From Pyxicephalus adspersus (lineage: Eukaryota > Chordata > Amphibia > Anura > Pyxicephalidae): a DNA stretch of 64,000 nt. Shown piece by piece: positions 1 through 13,802 of this stretch (position 1 is the first letter of the stretch; every line of letters starts with the position of its first letter). The notes beneath the pieces were generated by a model. It did not search any database. It was not told where the DNA came from and worked only from the letters and a program-made list of their open reading frames with translations. Made by a program: the position numbers and the translations under genes. The stretch is taken from NCBI RefSeq assembly GCF_032062135.1, contig NC_092863.1:19073536-19137535 (forward strand), given 5' to 3'.

Positions 1-55
1 ATAGCTAGTTGTAGGTATTCATAATCAATGGGACCTTTTCTTTAATGTTGTAGAC

Positions 56-396
56 CAGGGGTTGGCAAACTCTGGCCTCCATGCCAGATACGGCCTAGCC
101 GGTAGTTCGTTCAGGCCTAACGCCCCCTAGCCGATCTGGTCAGCAATCCGCCAGAGCTGCTGGAGATCCGGTGCCGCCTCCTTACTGTGGCTCCCCTATT
201 TATTGTTGATACTTCTGCCATTGCGGTAAATAGGGATTGCTCCCTAAAGGGAAATCCCTCTTCTCCGCAATGCATGCGGAGGAGAGGGATTTTACTTCAG
301 GGGGCTTCCCTGGTGGAGGGCGGAGTCATTAAGGCGGGACTCAGAGTCCAGCCTACTGTGCCCTGAAATGGCCAAATAAAAGTTTGCCAACCCCTG
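56..396. mobile_element. hAT-type MITE, family A, copy 1
   Basis: Terminal inverted repeats CAGGGGTTGGCAAACT / AGTTTGCCAACCCCTG bound a GC-rich non-coding body. The 8-bp flanks TTGTAGAC and TTGTTGAC match at 7 of 8 positions, fitting a hAT target-site duplication. There is no transposase ORF. Confidence 0.85.
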
Positions 397-473
397 TTGT
401 TGACATTTCTCTGATTAACCAAATAGCTTTATTGGCTGAAATTTTGAAACCTTGTATTCTCTTCTTGGACAAT

Positions 474-612
474 TGGCTTGACAGAGTGAAGCTCTCCAGG
501 ACTGGAGAAGATAGACTATTGTGGGAAAACCTGGATGATCCTGCAAACATGGATCTCCTGCGATAGTCTACCATCTCCAGTCTTGGAGAGCTTTAGTAAA
601 TCAGGTCCATTG
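474..612. repeat. Palindromic MITE, TTTATTAAAGCTCTCC family, diverged copy
   Basis: The arms CTCTCCAGGACTGGAGAAGA and the inverted version ending GGAGAGCTTTAGTAAATC flank GATAGACTATTGTGGG and its inverted partner. It belongs to the same family as 8267-8432. Confidence 0.75.
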
Positions 613-3200
613 CAATGGTGGTGACTGAGTTATCCATGGGACTATGAATGCTGGAGTATGTATCTAACAATCTTTTGAGTTGTCAAAGCTATCTCAATGA
701 GTAATTAAACAACATGAACATTACAGAATGAGTCCAGTTAAACATGACTAACTGCTACTTGCTATATATAAACTAAAACGCCCACAAATATAAAAAGAGT
801 CTGGCAGCATGGAAATATTGGAGCAGACATTGTTACTATCCTGTCTTCATTACACATCTATCAATAACCACATGAATAATATTAATCCTGACACTCCTGC
901 AGATGTATGTTTGTGCTTGAACTGCTATTCACTAACTAAAGGCAGGGATGGCTTTCCTGGAGCTTCTACCACATACAAGTTAGCAATGACAACTCTCTCA
1001 TTTTTATCCTGCTGAGTTCCTTTAAGTAACCACTTCTAAAGGCAAAGAAATATATTTGGAACTATACTATTTATTGATAGGTTTAGCACTGTTGGTTGGT
1101 CTTTTATTACAAAAGGAATATCACATTCACTTCTGCAATAAATAACCTGCATGCTCACATTTTTGTTTTTACGTTTAAGCCTACTTGAAAGATTTGCAAA
1201 ACTATCTTTATATTTTTAATGCAACAAACCATGGTGCTCTTCTACAGTGCATTATAATGTGGATTATGATGTAAAAAACTTAGACTTCCTGTCCAGGGTT
1301 CTAAATTACTGCCAGTGTGATAACATTAATGACCTAGAGTATATTGTATTTTTTAAAACATTTCTACAATCTCCAATTTTTTATTTAACAAAAAACAAAT
1401 ACAGGATAATAGGATTTTTCAAGCATTATGGGATATCCAAGGAAATAACTTTTCTCAGGGCATCTATGTAATAGTAACCCAGCACAGGAACAGAGAAAAA
1501 AACTGGCACATTCTTCTAATCATTCATTTGTGTTTATAATCTAAATTTCAGATATCTATCACTCAATAAAATCTTCTTGACAAGGTAGTTAAGGTTAGAC
1601 TGGTTATTATGTAAAAAAAAGCCTAGAATACTCTGCTTGCTAGAAACAGTAAATACGAAATATGGAAATATTCATAAACAATAATTTACATTTATCTAAC
1701 TTCAAATGACCTTTTAAATCCTATGCATGTATATACAAACACCATATACACTGCAGGTAAATAAATAAATACAGGTTAATGAAAGGATGACTTCAGCTAT
1801 TCAATCATAAAGAAGCAAATTCCAGTTTTTGTTACATTTGCATGTGATTGGGTATTCTTTGCAAAATGAATATTAATTCAATTCACTAAGCTATATGAAC
1901 TGACCCTTGAGTAATATTTCATTTTGCTAAGTGAACAGCCTAATTCCTTTAGTAAAGAAACAGCAGTGGCTATAAAAATGTTCACCTCTCTTGGAACTCT
2001 TTATGCTTTTTTGTAATAGAATCACATTGCAATTTATTTAATAATTGTGTTAATTACTTAATTACATTGTGTATAACATTCAAAAAGTAACTGCATATGT
2101 ATGTACTCCCTTTAATATGGCACATCTAAATCATCATGGGTGCTTCAAATTAATTTAAAAAGTAACATAATAGTTATAATATAATAGTTTAATAGGGAGC
2201 ACCTTTGTGTGGTGGGGGTCTGACATGATTATAGTAGAAATAGACAGGTATCTTGAAAGTCCACATTCTGGTGAGTTGGTAATGTGGCAGATCAAGCATA
2301 AGGAAGACAATAGAACACCCCAGCAACTCAGTTAAATTAATGATACAATGAAGATAGATACAAGAAAATGTTTAAGCCACACAATTTTCACTGAAGTACA
2401 GTTAACTATTAAATTTAAAAAAACTGTTAAAAATGTAAGAAATTATTATCGTATGAGATAGCTATGAATCTGTCAACATCAGTTCATCAATTAAAATCAG
2501 CGACCATGCAAGCAAGACATAGGGCATGGTTGTGGCACCATTATACTGTGGGGAGAGATTTCCTGCATTAGGTCCAAGAAGGCTTGTTAGGTAAAGGGAC
2601 AGAAATAATATAGCAAAATCAAGGAAATAATGATGTAGTCTGCAAAAAAAGAAAAAAAGGGCCTAGGACCTTTTTTAGTGAGACAAATACCCCATACATA
2701 AGGTAAAACTACACAAACACACTACACACGACCTTAAACACTGAGGACAACTGTTTAAGGGGGGAACTTTCCTTCTTTTATTAAGATATTCTTTCTAATA
2801 GGGCACAGAAAAGACTGATAGAAGTTGTAATCATTCCATATTTTATCTGCAATGAAAATCAATGCAGTTAAGTAACTTAAAAAGCAGCCATTTCCTTACC
2901 TTTTCTAGCTGCTTGTAATGTGAAGGAATTCACCCCTAATAATCCCCCCTTTTCCCCATGTAGGCCCTGTCAGAATGTATTGGTAAATAAAATGAATGGT
3001 AATTATCCATTAATTATAAGTATTTAATGTATATATATGTATATATAAGTATCGGAATACATACACATTTCTGTATTCTTCTATGTTTGCCAATTTCATG
3101 TTCTCCAACTACAATTAATACAGTTTTTTTTCCTTTAGAATGCATTTCTTCTAGAAAACTTGATCAATTTTAACTATTCACATAGGAAGATAAAAATTAA
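613..3200. other. Intergenic AT-rich DNA with no supported gene
   Basis: I see only short chance ORFs, A/T runs and one short TA/TG-rich tract near 3028-3050. No splice-flanked coding segment or familiar repeat boundary was found. Confidence 0.6.
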
Positions 3201-3211
3201 GGTTCAACCAT

Positions 3212-3217
3212 TTTATT
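3212..3217 (-). terminator. KCNK15: Candidate polyadenylation signal for the TASK channel gene
   Basis: AATAAA on the minus strand, about 165 bases past the stop codon. It is the first canonical hexamer downstream of the stop. Later sites could also be used, since this region is AT-rich. Confidence 0.4.
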
Positions 3218-3381
3218 ACAAGGTCACATGCAAGGGGAAATCAAAGCACATGGGTCCTTGCGTAGGTAAGTCACTGAGAACTTCTATGTTCCATTAAAGT
3301 GTCCAATACAGTCATATTACTTTGAGACTTACATCACGACCAACATAAGCTCATAATTAGTTCCTTGTAGTCTCTCATGCC

Positions 3382-4404
<1,023 letters not shown>

Positions 4405-5150
4405 TCACGTCTACTCATTTTTATTTTTTGGAATAGATTAAGAAAAAATTAGAAGGAGGAGTAAGGGCGAACCATGTGTAGACTATACCAAACAGGTATA
4501 TTGCTGCCCATACAATTCCAACATTTACAAAAATCTACTTATGTATTGTGTGCCAATGAACACCAATCGACAAAAAAGTCCATTTTGTTAATGCAACAAG
4601 CCACATTTCACTGCATGTGTGTTTTAGTGTGCTATGGCATGAGGCATCACCACTTACAGCAGTAATGAGGGTTATCCTACATTTCCATTTCTAGTACCAT
4701 ACAGACAGAACTGATTTAGATAGCCGCGTAGGAGAACACATACATAATGTATCTGAATACTAAATATGGACAAAACAATCTGATGTAAGAATCTTAAACT
4801 AGGGTAAAAAAAATCATGTAAATGTCACACCAAAGCAGAAAATAAATATTTATAGGTTAATAATTTAAATTATTTAAAACTTTTGTCCTGGCTATAAGGA
4901 AATTCTACAACACAGTTTATTGGCCATGATGTCCAATTGTTTAAAAGACAACAATCCTCATTTTAAAAACTGTTTGGGTAATATTCGAGCATAGGGTGGG
5001 TAGAGATAAAACTTGTTTCAAAAGTTTATTTTGTATATACTTTATTTTGTTGTGAACAATAACATTTTAACATTTGTTATTTGTAGGCAGTAAATTGAGG
5101 CTGATTATCAAACTAACCCAGGCACCCCGGCTCATTATGAATCCGAAGTG

Positions 5151-6484
5151 GAGAGCCCACCCTGTGATCTTTGCTACTTGGAAAGCCTGTCAGAGACCTA
5201 TATTTAAACTCATCCTATCGCCTGGACCTTCTCCCATGTATCCGATTATTGGAAACCCCTCCTTCCCTCCTGGGTTGGAAGATGGGAAATTCGGGAAGCT
5301 GCGTGAGAGAGGGCTCCTTAGAGCAGAACATTTTATCCACCAAGGGCAGTGGGTTTCGATAGAGGCACTGATAGTTAGGTTTGGAGACTTTAACCTTGAT
5401 TTTTGGAGGTCACTTCAGCTGTCCCACTTTCTACGGTCCCTTCCCCCAGATTATTGCAATAACCGAGTGAAAACGAGCTTTGAGATGGTCTGTACGGGAA
5501 GTGGCCCTCTTAGACACTCCCTGTCTTACCTTTATGCTGTGCTTAACCAGACTCCGGAGAATTTTTCCCCCTCATATCTACGGGCATGGGAGGCTGAACT
5601 GGGGTATACTCTGGGACCAGAGCAAAAATGCAAGATCCTCTATACAGTTCACCCGGTCCTCTACGAGCAGCAAGTATCAGGAACTGAGTTTTAAGATCCT
5701 CTCTCGGTGGTATAGGACCCCAGAGCGGCTACATAGTTTTTTCTCTGAAGTCTCAGACAGATGTTGGCGGTGTAATGAGGAAAAGGGCACCATGTTGCAC
5801 ATTTTTTGGTCCTGCCCATTACTGGGCCCCTACTGGGAACAGGTGAGAGCACTTATGCAGAAGGTTACCACTCACAATGTCCCAAGGGATCCCGGGGTTT
5901 TCCTTTTGCACCATAACACTATTCCGGAAAAGAGCTACAGGAAGTCTATTCTCAGACATCTTTTAGTGGCAGCGACCGCCTGTATTCCTATGTTGTGGAA
6001 GACAGCGTAGGTTCCCACTGTGGGCATGTGGCTTCACAGGGTTAAAGATATAATGCTCATGGAGGACCTGACTGCGAGCTTAAGGGGTATGCAAGAGAAA
6101 TTTAATGTGATGTGGGGTAGCTGGATTTACTACCGAGACACCCGGGAGTTTAAGCGACACCTGGATCCGAGCTTCTCAGGCTGAAGAGAGAGGGGTTGGG
6201 TGTATTTTGTGACGTATTTAAATATTTGTTATCCTCGCACCTCATTTTTTCTCTCCCCTTTGTATTTCGGTTGTCCAATGATGATGCTGTGTCTGTAACT
6301 TCACCACAAGTAATCTCTTTGTTTTTGATATTATGTGGAATGTGTAACGCAACGGTCTTTGTTTCCCATAGTTACCCTTACCCTGTTCTGTATTGCCCTA
6401 TGACTGTATTGTTCCTGCCTATGTTGTTTATTGTGTTTTTTGTTTTTTCAAAATAAAAATAAAGAATGTTAAAAAAAAAAAAAA
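5151..6484 (+). mobile_element. 5'-truncated L1-like LINE, ORF2 C-terminal part and 3' end
   Basis: This is a retroposed fragment carrying the C-terminal end of an L1/Tx1-type ORF2, readable in three successive frames up to a TGA at 6181-6183. The middle frame holds KILSRWYRTPERLHSFF and then a C-x2-C-x8-H-x4-C knuckle (CWRC...H...C), typical of L1 ORF2 C-termini. The 3' UTR ends in AATAAA-like signals and a poly(A) tract at about 6471-6484. Perfect 12-bp direct repeats, GAATCCGAAGTG, lie at 5139-5150 and 6485-6496; these are the target-site duplication. The copy is dead (truncated, with two frame shifts) but looks fairly young. Confidence 0.9.
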
Positions 6485-8266
6485 GAATCCGAAGTGAATA
6501 GGTTATCTTAATGAAATACATGTTCAGGCTGCTTTCCAGTTTTACAAAAGTAGACACACAACTTATTAGGTACTGTAGAGCCAAAACATTTTTTAGTTTT
6601 GGATGGAGTAGAGAATATTTAATATTCAAGTTAGTTTTTTTTACTGTCCCTATTGGGTAGAGTTCCTTTCTCTTCCCAGACACACAACAGGACCTCACTG
6701 AGGATCTCTACAAAGTGAGGGGTTATGCCCTCTTCAACTAGTATTATAGAAACTAATTTACCTATTGCAAGACTTACCGTTCCCTACTTACTGTATTTTT
6801 GATCTCCCATTACATACTGTACTGAAAACAATATTCACAAGGATCAATAAATATAGTGAACTTCTCCAGCAGGAACACAAACTAGGGTTCTAATACCTTC
6901 ATACTCTTTCCAAAAGCTTTCTAATCTTAAAGAAAGAAAACCACAGTAGGAACAGTGGGTGCACGTCTTTATCTTAGGAATGCTCTGAAAAGTACTCAAC
7001 TCAAAAGTAAAAAAAATAACATACCGTAAGTGTTCCTAATAACAGCATAGTTCCCCATAAAATGTAAATTAGGATAAAGATTGATTTTATATAAATCTGA
7101 CCCACTAAAATAAGGTTTTGCTATAGACAGCTGGATTTAAAACAAAGGGCATTTTCTGAAAAATAATTTTTAAAAAACCAGTGACCTGATAACTAAGCAA
7201 TGAAATTCACATGCAGCAAGTTAAACAGTATGTTAAAAAAATGATATTTTGCTCCATTTAGCTGGTTGCTGCTTTACCTTCTGCACATAAACAAAGATCA
7301 CACTGGTTTAGAATGCATTGCTTAATGTGGTGAAAAAAGTGTCAACAACGTGACCTTATAAAAATAATAAATACTTTATTTGCATTTTCATAATCATTTA
7401 GATGTAAAATGGCTCTAAATTGCTGCTTTTGTAATAGCAATACTCCTCTTCTACAAAAGCCCCTCAGCTAGCCATTGTCAACCAAAAGCTTTCTGAAGGT
7501 TTAAAATTCAGTCCATCTTGCATCATACCCAAAATATCTTTAAATAAAAAAAGTACACAGAATATTGCTGGCAAGGAAGCCACATATAAATGTGCAAATA
7601 ATGAGCTCTACATATATCTCCAACGTGTTTCCTCGCAGACCAAACTTCTAATTTCCCAAATCCAGACTAAAACCTGCTGCTGAGAGCAAATTTTATTTCA
7701 AGACCTTTTAACATGCATTCACCATCTTTCTATTTATAGACCATTAGTAAGCAGGTGTGAAACCAATTTCTTCTTTCCATTTTTTTATTCCTGTAATTAC
7801 CATGATGCCCAACATCAAGCAGCAGAAACTGGATTATTTGGTTTTCCTAAAGTGAATATTTTTATACTTGGCAGACATATAAATAATACCAATGAATGAA
7901 AAAATCTAGAACATAATGTCAAAAATATGGTGGTGTCAGTATAATGTATTTAAATGTATTATTTTAACAAATTAACGCAGATCTATTTAATAAAAGTATT
8001 TTTTTTTAAGAATCACTCTTGGAATGATAGTTTATTTTAAAAAATGTTGATTAGGAGGGCTTTTTTAAAATGTGTAGTGAAATGCAGCTTACCTCTATTT
8101 GTTATGAAAATGAAATCTTAGTCCTGCTGTATAACATTTCTACTGCTTTATTTCTTGCTGTCCATTGTACATATCCATTAGACATCAGTGTTTTGTGAAT
8201 GGCTGACGCTTTTTGAAACGCTGCCAAAAAGCCAAATGTCTGGAGATACAACACAAAAGAGTCAAT

Positions 8267-8432
8267 GGGGTTGATTTATTAAAGCTCTCCAAGGCTGGAG
8301 AGGATACACTTTCATCAGTGAAGCTGGGTGATCCAGCAAACCTGGAATGCATTCCAGGATTGCTGGATCACCCAGCTTCACTGATGAAAGTGTATCCTCT
8401 CCAGCCTTGGAGAGCTTTAATAAATCAGGCCC
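8267..8432. repeat. Near-perfect palindromic MITE
   Basis: Two 77-nt arms (8273-8349 and 8350-8426) are inverted copies that differ at one position, with no loop. The outer bases GGG...CCC extend the palindrome imperfectly. Relatives elsewhere in the window keep a loop of roughly 70 bases. There are no coding features. Confidence 0.95.
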
Positions 8433-9966
8433 AATGTCTAACGGTGGTGGAGCAGTGATTTTGGCAGCAACTTGTAAGTACGTCAGTAGTTGTGCTATCC
8501 GGAAGATCAAGATTTCTTCACTATCACAACAGATTGAAGTAAGACAGCTCCAGAAGTCTTTAGCAATCATATTCTAATTAAATCTGAAATCCATCTATTA
8601 TATTTATTTTCAGCATCTTCAGTCCTCTCTACAGTTCATTAGAATGTGGTGAGGAAAGCCTATGTGTACTTTTTAGCAACTGATGGTGGATATCAAGAAG
8701 ACCTGTAAATGAAAGTAAAATTGCAGAAGAGGAACATCAAGTCTCCTTACCTGATAGAAGGGCTGTGTGGAAGTTCCATGTAAAATTCAAGACAGGTAAA
8801 ACAACTATTATATATGTATTTAATCTGTGTACTAATGCTATTGAGTACAGCTTTAATTCCTATGATATTCAGTGTTCTCCCCAGCCCCTTAGCCAGGTGC
8901 ACCACTTGTAACAACTCGCCTGTTTTGGGGTGGTTACTGAAAACCTGGGTCACAATACACAGAGACTGGACTGTATGGGTCATATGAAGAGGGTGGGCAT
9001 TAAAAGATTGGAACAAAGTATAGAGGGGTTGTAGAAAGCTGACAGAATGATAGAGGTTACTGGAGTCATAAGGCAACTGGGAACATAAATTTGTTGTCCC
9101 ACCTACACATTCTTCCCACTCGGCTTAAAAAAAATTTCTAGGAAGAACTCGGGATTCTGCTTATATTTAGAGGTGATAGAATTTTAAATGTGTAATGCAA
9201 TCAGTCATATCTGGAATATATTAGAGTAGCAACACATATTTGATTAATACCACAATATGTTCAAATTGGAGGGGTGCTTCCCTTAAAACTGCATACTGAC
9301 TTTATAAAGACAAAATTACTTTGCTGAATATTTAAAATATTCCCTGGTAGTTCCATCGGGTGATCATTTTTGTTTCATATTAGTTTCTCCATCTGTCCTG
9401 CAGTTTCTAACATTAAGGCTCCATACAGATATGGACCTCCATCGCCCAGCAACTCTGGTAGGAAAGTAAGTTAGTTGCACACTTTTTCCTAATTTAATAA
9501 GGTCAACACAAAAAAATGTAAAAAAAATCAATTTTCACGTATTAAGTGTTTTTTTTGTGATCTGAATTTATCTGATTAAATGACTCCAATTATTCCATTT
9601 TTAAGATGTTATTGTTAAGTAAACTGGATACACTTCCTAAATGATCATGCCTGTTTATACTGACTATTCAATATATGGTGAAGTGTTGCAATTGTTCTTT
9701 ATGAAGTCCAGTCGAAACGTCTTGTATTTTGAATTAGAGCTCTGTCAAGTCTATACTGCTATCTGGGGCCCAATTAGAGATTCCCCTCACTGTCACAGTG
9801 ACAACGTTTTAACCCAATGGTGAAGTTTAGAAAAGAAAAAACTGGGACAGGACAGAAATATATTTTTTATCTTGTAGGGTAATATTGGAGGCTGTGTTAA
9901 CTTTTTATTGCTGCCTATGTCTCTGTTGCCATTTTTTTCCTCACTTTTTGGTACCACAACTACCGG

Positions 9967-10690
9967 TAGTGTTGGTCTAATATCTCACTATTCGATTCGA
10001 CAGCTATTTGATCGAATAGGCTGATATTGTTCAGCTGATCAAACGTCGAATTTGAACACCATTAAAGTCAATGGGGGAAAATTCAGGTTTTTTCGAGACT
10101 GTGTGAAGCTTCTACAGCCTCTTAATACATTTTAAAAGACATAATAGACTCCCACAGCTCTGCACAACACTGTACAAGGAAAGAAAAAAATCAGGAAGGC
10201 GTACTGAACTCATATGACCTCTCAATGGAGAATCTTGCATGCATGTGCCTCCAATCAGTTGTGACTGCAGGTTCCCACAGTCCAAGTTCCCACGGTTCCT
10301 GGCTGTACTTATCAATGATAAGTACAGCCCAGGGACCGTGGAAACCTCATTTCAGCAGGTGGGTTACTATGAAAAAGGTAAGTAATAAGTTAGTACACAC
10401 GAATCACATACATTTATTAAAGAATTTAATTTCACATTAAAGTCCAGACTCAATATTTGCACTTATATTTTAACCTTTCAGGGAACCAGTAAGGGGTATT
10501 ATGTACCCCTGTACTTATTCCCCATGGTTGGACATCTGGGAGTCACCTTGTTGAAGGGGGCTTCCAGATTCTGGAATTCGGAGCACCGAATTTGCGCGAA
10601 TCCTGTGTTTTTCAGTTCGGGTCTATCCGAATTCAAACGGCCATATTCGGGTCAGATATAAGGACAACCCGAAATCGAACACCAACACTA
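9967..10690. mobile_element. Non-autonomous DNA transposon, TAGTGTTGGT termini
   Basis: The element starts TAGTGTTGGTCTAAT and ends in ACCAACACTA, giving 10-bp terminal inverted repeats. It contains an internal palindrome at about 10289-10345 around TGTACTTATCA / TGATAAGTACA. A second, partial copy in the opposite orientation lies at 17035-17203. Superfamily is not clear. Confidence 0.75.
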
Positions 10691-12445
10691 ATCACAACAA
10701 TAAATAAGGGATCTTTCAAACAGAGCCTCCAATAGCTGTAAAAACATGACAGCGGTTTTAACCCTTTTCTACAGTTTTGGAAAACTTATACTTTACAATA
10801 ATAATATAGAATTATAGTAATAGATAACCAAGTCTAGGCATATAGTTAGGTCTTACATTTCTAATTAGATGAAATACTGAGGAGTACAGTGAATAAAACC
10901 ACTGAATTCCATGTGGTTATGGAGTGATCATTTCCATCACTGGAAAATACTTGAGCTAGCATCACAGACATCGAGGACCTCACAGACAGACTGATGAAAC
11001 GTGTAGGCTATGGCTATTACAACATGCATCAAAGTGCTACTCTGGATATTGGGGGACAAAGGGGGAGCTGCAGCTTTAATATACGAGGGGGGGTTAGTGA
11101 GTATATAGTATAGTAGTTGCACCCTCGAAATTTCACTTATGTGCCCTATTCCCAGAAATAGCCCCAATAACACTCTGCAATGGAGATCACCTCCACATTA
11201 GCAAGCTGTATACATAAAGCTGAGAATGTACAGAGACCATCTCATCTATTTATCTTGGGAGAAAACTGCACGTCTATGGTCACCATTATTCTGAAGAAAC
11301 TACAACGAGAGATGACTTTTCTCCTGCAGAAAATTGTTGTCGCTAATTATCATTCCCCTGGACACACAATTACAATGTAAGTGCTGCAAACCACTCTCAA
11401 CATAAGTGTTCAGTGTAAGTACCAGACACTGGAGATAAGTATCCAGTGTTTAGATAAAATTATCTCTGCTTTTAACATGCTATTACTTAAATGCAAATGG
11501 GAAAACATTTCCTATAAATCTCTCACAGAACATTTCTGCTTAATGCATAATGAATGCCGTTGTTAAATATTACAGAAATATGTGAGCAGAGAGAGCTCAT
11601 TTATTATTTAGAAAAAATTCCATTCGCAGACAACATTTCTGAGGGTGCTGAGAGTCAAAATAAAAACAGATTTCATGAAAGAAAACAGCATCAAAGCCAA
11701 ATGCTGTGCATGTTTGAAGTTAGCAACATTGTAACCTTAATTCTTAATAGCTCACAATGTATTAAAACAGATTTTGAAGTATGGAGGTATGGATGGAAAT
11801 TGTGACCCCCCCCCCCCTCAAAAAAAAATAAAATGAAAAAAAAACAGACTAAGGTAACAGGACTAGTTACCAGTATTGTCTCTGGTTTCCTTGCAGCTAA
11901 TCCTTCCTCCATTACTGAATTATTTTTCCCTTTGCCCAGTGCTTCCGTATGGATGTGGTCATCCTGGCAGAAGCAGGGCTATACTTCCTCATGTCAGAGT
12001 CTCCAGCAAGGAGAAGCCCAAATCTAACGTCAAATCTGTCAGGACTAGCAGTCAACAGCACCTTAAATCGCCTTAATTTTCCCATAAGGTATCTCAACTC
12101 ATTCAGTTTCAGCCCCAGAAGAAGCAAGCAGGTTGAGTGTCTTCCCTATTTGCTCAAATATAGTTTAGAAGAGATGGATTTGCAGCATTTCAAAGTTTGC
12201 TTTTCACATAGTATATATTGCCAGGCTTGACGTTGAACTGGCATCGGCAGCTGGATGTGAAAGACCCTTAAATATGCATAAAATGATGAAAGCCTGTAAA
12301 GGTGGTCTACTGTATTAACTAGTCTAGCCAACAGCAACTCTAACCTTGATTCTCCAAAAAAAGGTACTGGTATGCAACAATTGCAGTAGAGAGAAATCAG
12401 CCAGTCAGTGGAACTGTATCTGAGCATTATACAGAACATCTATCG
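10691..12445. other. Intronic DNA with no recognised gene or complete repeat
   Basis: A C10+ run occurs near 11806-11817. A short GATGAAACGTGT core at about 10991-11002 resembles a motif found elsewhere in the window. Otherwise only chance ORFs are seen. Confidence 0.5.
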
Positions 12446-12845
12446 CAGGGGTCACCAAACTTTTATGGCCACTAGGCCATTTCAGGGGTAGGCGGGAGCA
12501 CACTAGGCCCGACTCTGAGTACCGTCTTAATGGCTATGCCCCCCACCAGGGAACGCCCCCTGAAGTGAAATCCCTCTCCTCCGTATGCTTTGCGGAGGAG
12601 AGGGATTTACCTTCAGGGAGCATTCCCTATTTACCGCAGTGGCAAAAATATCAACGCCAGCCGCAGTAAATAGGGGAGCCACAGCAAGGAGGCGGCAGCA
12701 AGGAGAGCTCCGGCGACTCCAGTAGTTCCTAACGCCCCCTGGCAGATCCGGCTGGCCTTTGGCCGGATCGGCCAGGGGGCTTTGGCCAGAACAAACTACT
12801 GGCTAGGCCGTATCTGGCCTAAAGGCCGGAGTTTGCCGACCCCTG
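12446..12845. mobile_element. hAT-type MITE, family A, copy 2 (inverted)
   Basis: Termini are CAGGGGTCACCAAACTTTTA and GTTTGCCGACCCCTG. The internal sequence is the reverse complement of the copies at 56-396 and 58365-58797. Flanks ATCTATCG and ACCTATAG match at 6 of 8 positions. Confidence 0.85.
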
Positions 12846-13715
12846 ACCTATAGTATTTGGAAGCACGACATCAGACACACCCAATGTTATATATGAGCTG
12901 GCAGATGTGGTAGGTATTAGTATTTTTTTATATTTACAAACTGCTTCTATTTTAGTCTGTCTTTTTCTTGGTAATCAATACACAAATCAATAATATAGGA
13001 GCCCAGCACACTAATTTAATCACCAACATAAATACTCCTTTCCCATAAACTAAGATTTTGCCATGGTTTGCTAAAGTGTATGTATTAGTACAGTAGTTTT
13101 TTAGGATTCTCCTCTGACCACTGTCAATGAGACAGAAAGTGATGGAAAGTCTAGAGCAAGAGATGGGGAAAAATCCTCCAATGGACAACTGTTCCTGTGT
13201 TAGCATTGGGAGTTGTGAATATCCCACACACATCTCAAGGATGGGAATGAAGGGAATTTTCTCCGGTAGGATAAGGACAGGAAAAAACTAAAAAGGGAAG
13301 ATAAATGGGATTTTATTCTCCCCACTGGGGGCTACTTAAATACCTGTCCATCCAGGCTCCTTTGGTAAAACGTAGAAGTACAGAATTTAATACACCTGAG
13401 GAAATGCTCTGCCACCACTTCCACTCTGTACATTGATTTTAGCAACAACAGTAAAGCAGATCTCTGATTGAATGTTGAAAACCATAATGGGTTTCCTTTT
13501 TACTGGAAAATTGAGAAACTGATTCTTCATCTTACTTTTTGTTGCTCTTGAACTTATCCTAATAAATGTTTGACATATTAGGTGGTTATGCTTCTATACA
13601 CAGTCTTCCTGATAAGAATACATAGGCTGTCATTACTGACCTCACTGGGTTAATATAAGTTACATAGCTGTTTTTATGGCTTCTGAAGCAGTTGATCTGA
13701 CATTTACATCTCAAA

Positions 13716-13802
13716 TTTCCCTGGTAGAGAATCAATTACTGCCATTGAAACACAAGGACCTGGAAGATTCACTATCAAAGGAAGTTTAATCTTGGATTCT
13801 TT
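13716..13802. repeat. Half-copy of the GGTAGAGAATC palindromic repeat
   Basis: It contains TTCCCTGGTAGAGAATCAAT and the segment TACTGCCATTGAAACAC, shared with 33083-33135. The related, more complete palindrome is at 29010-29132. Confidence 0.6.

Noticed and set aside
5074..6010. Two overlapping frames of 206 and 176 residues as host genes
   Set aside because: They are frame-shifted parts of an L1-like ORF2 inside an insert with target duplications and poly(A).
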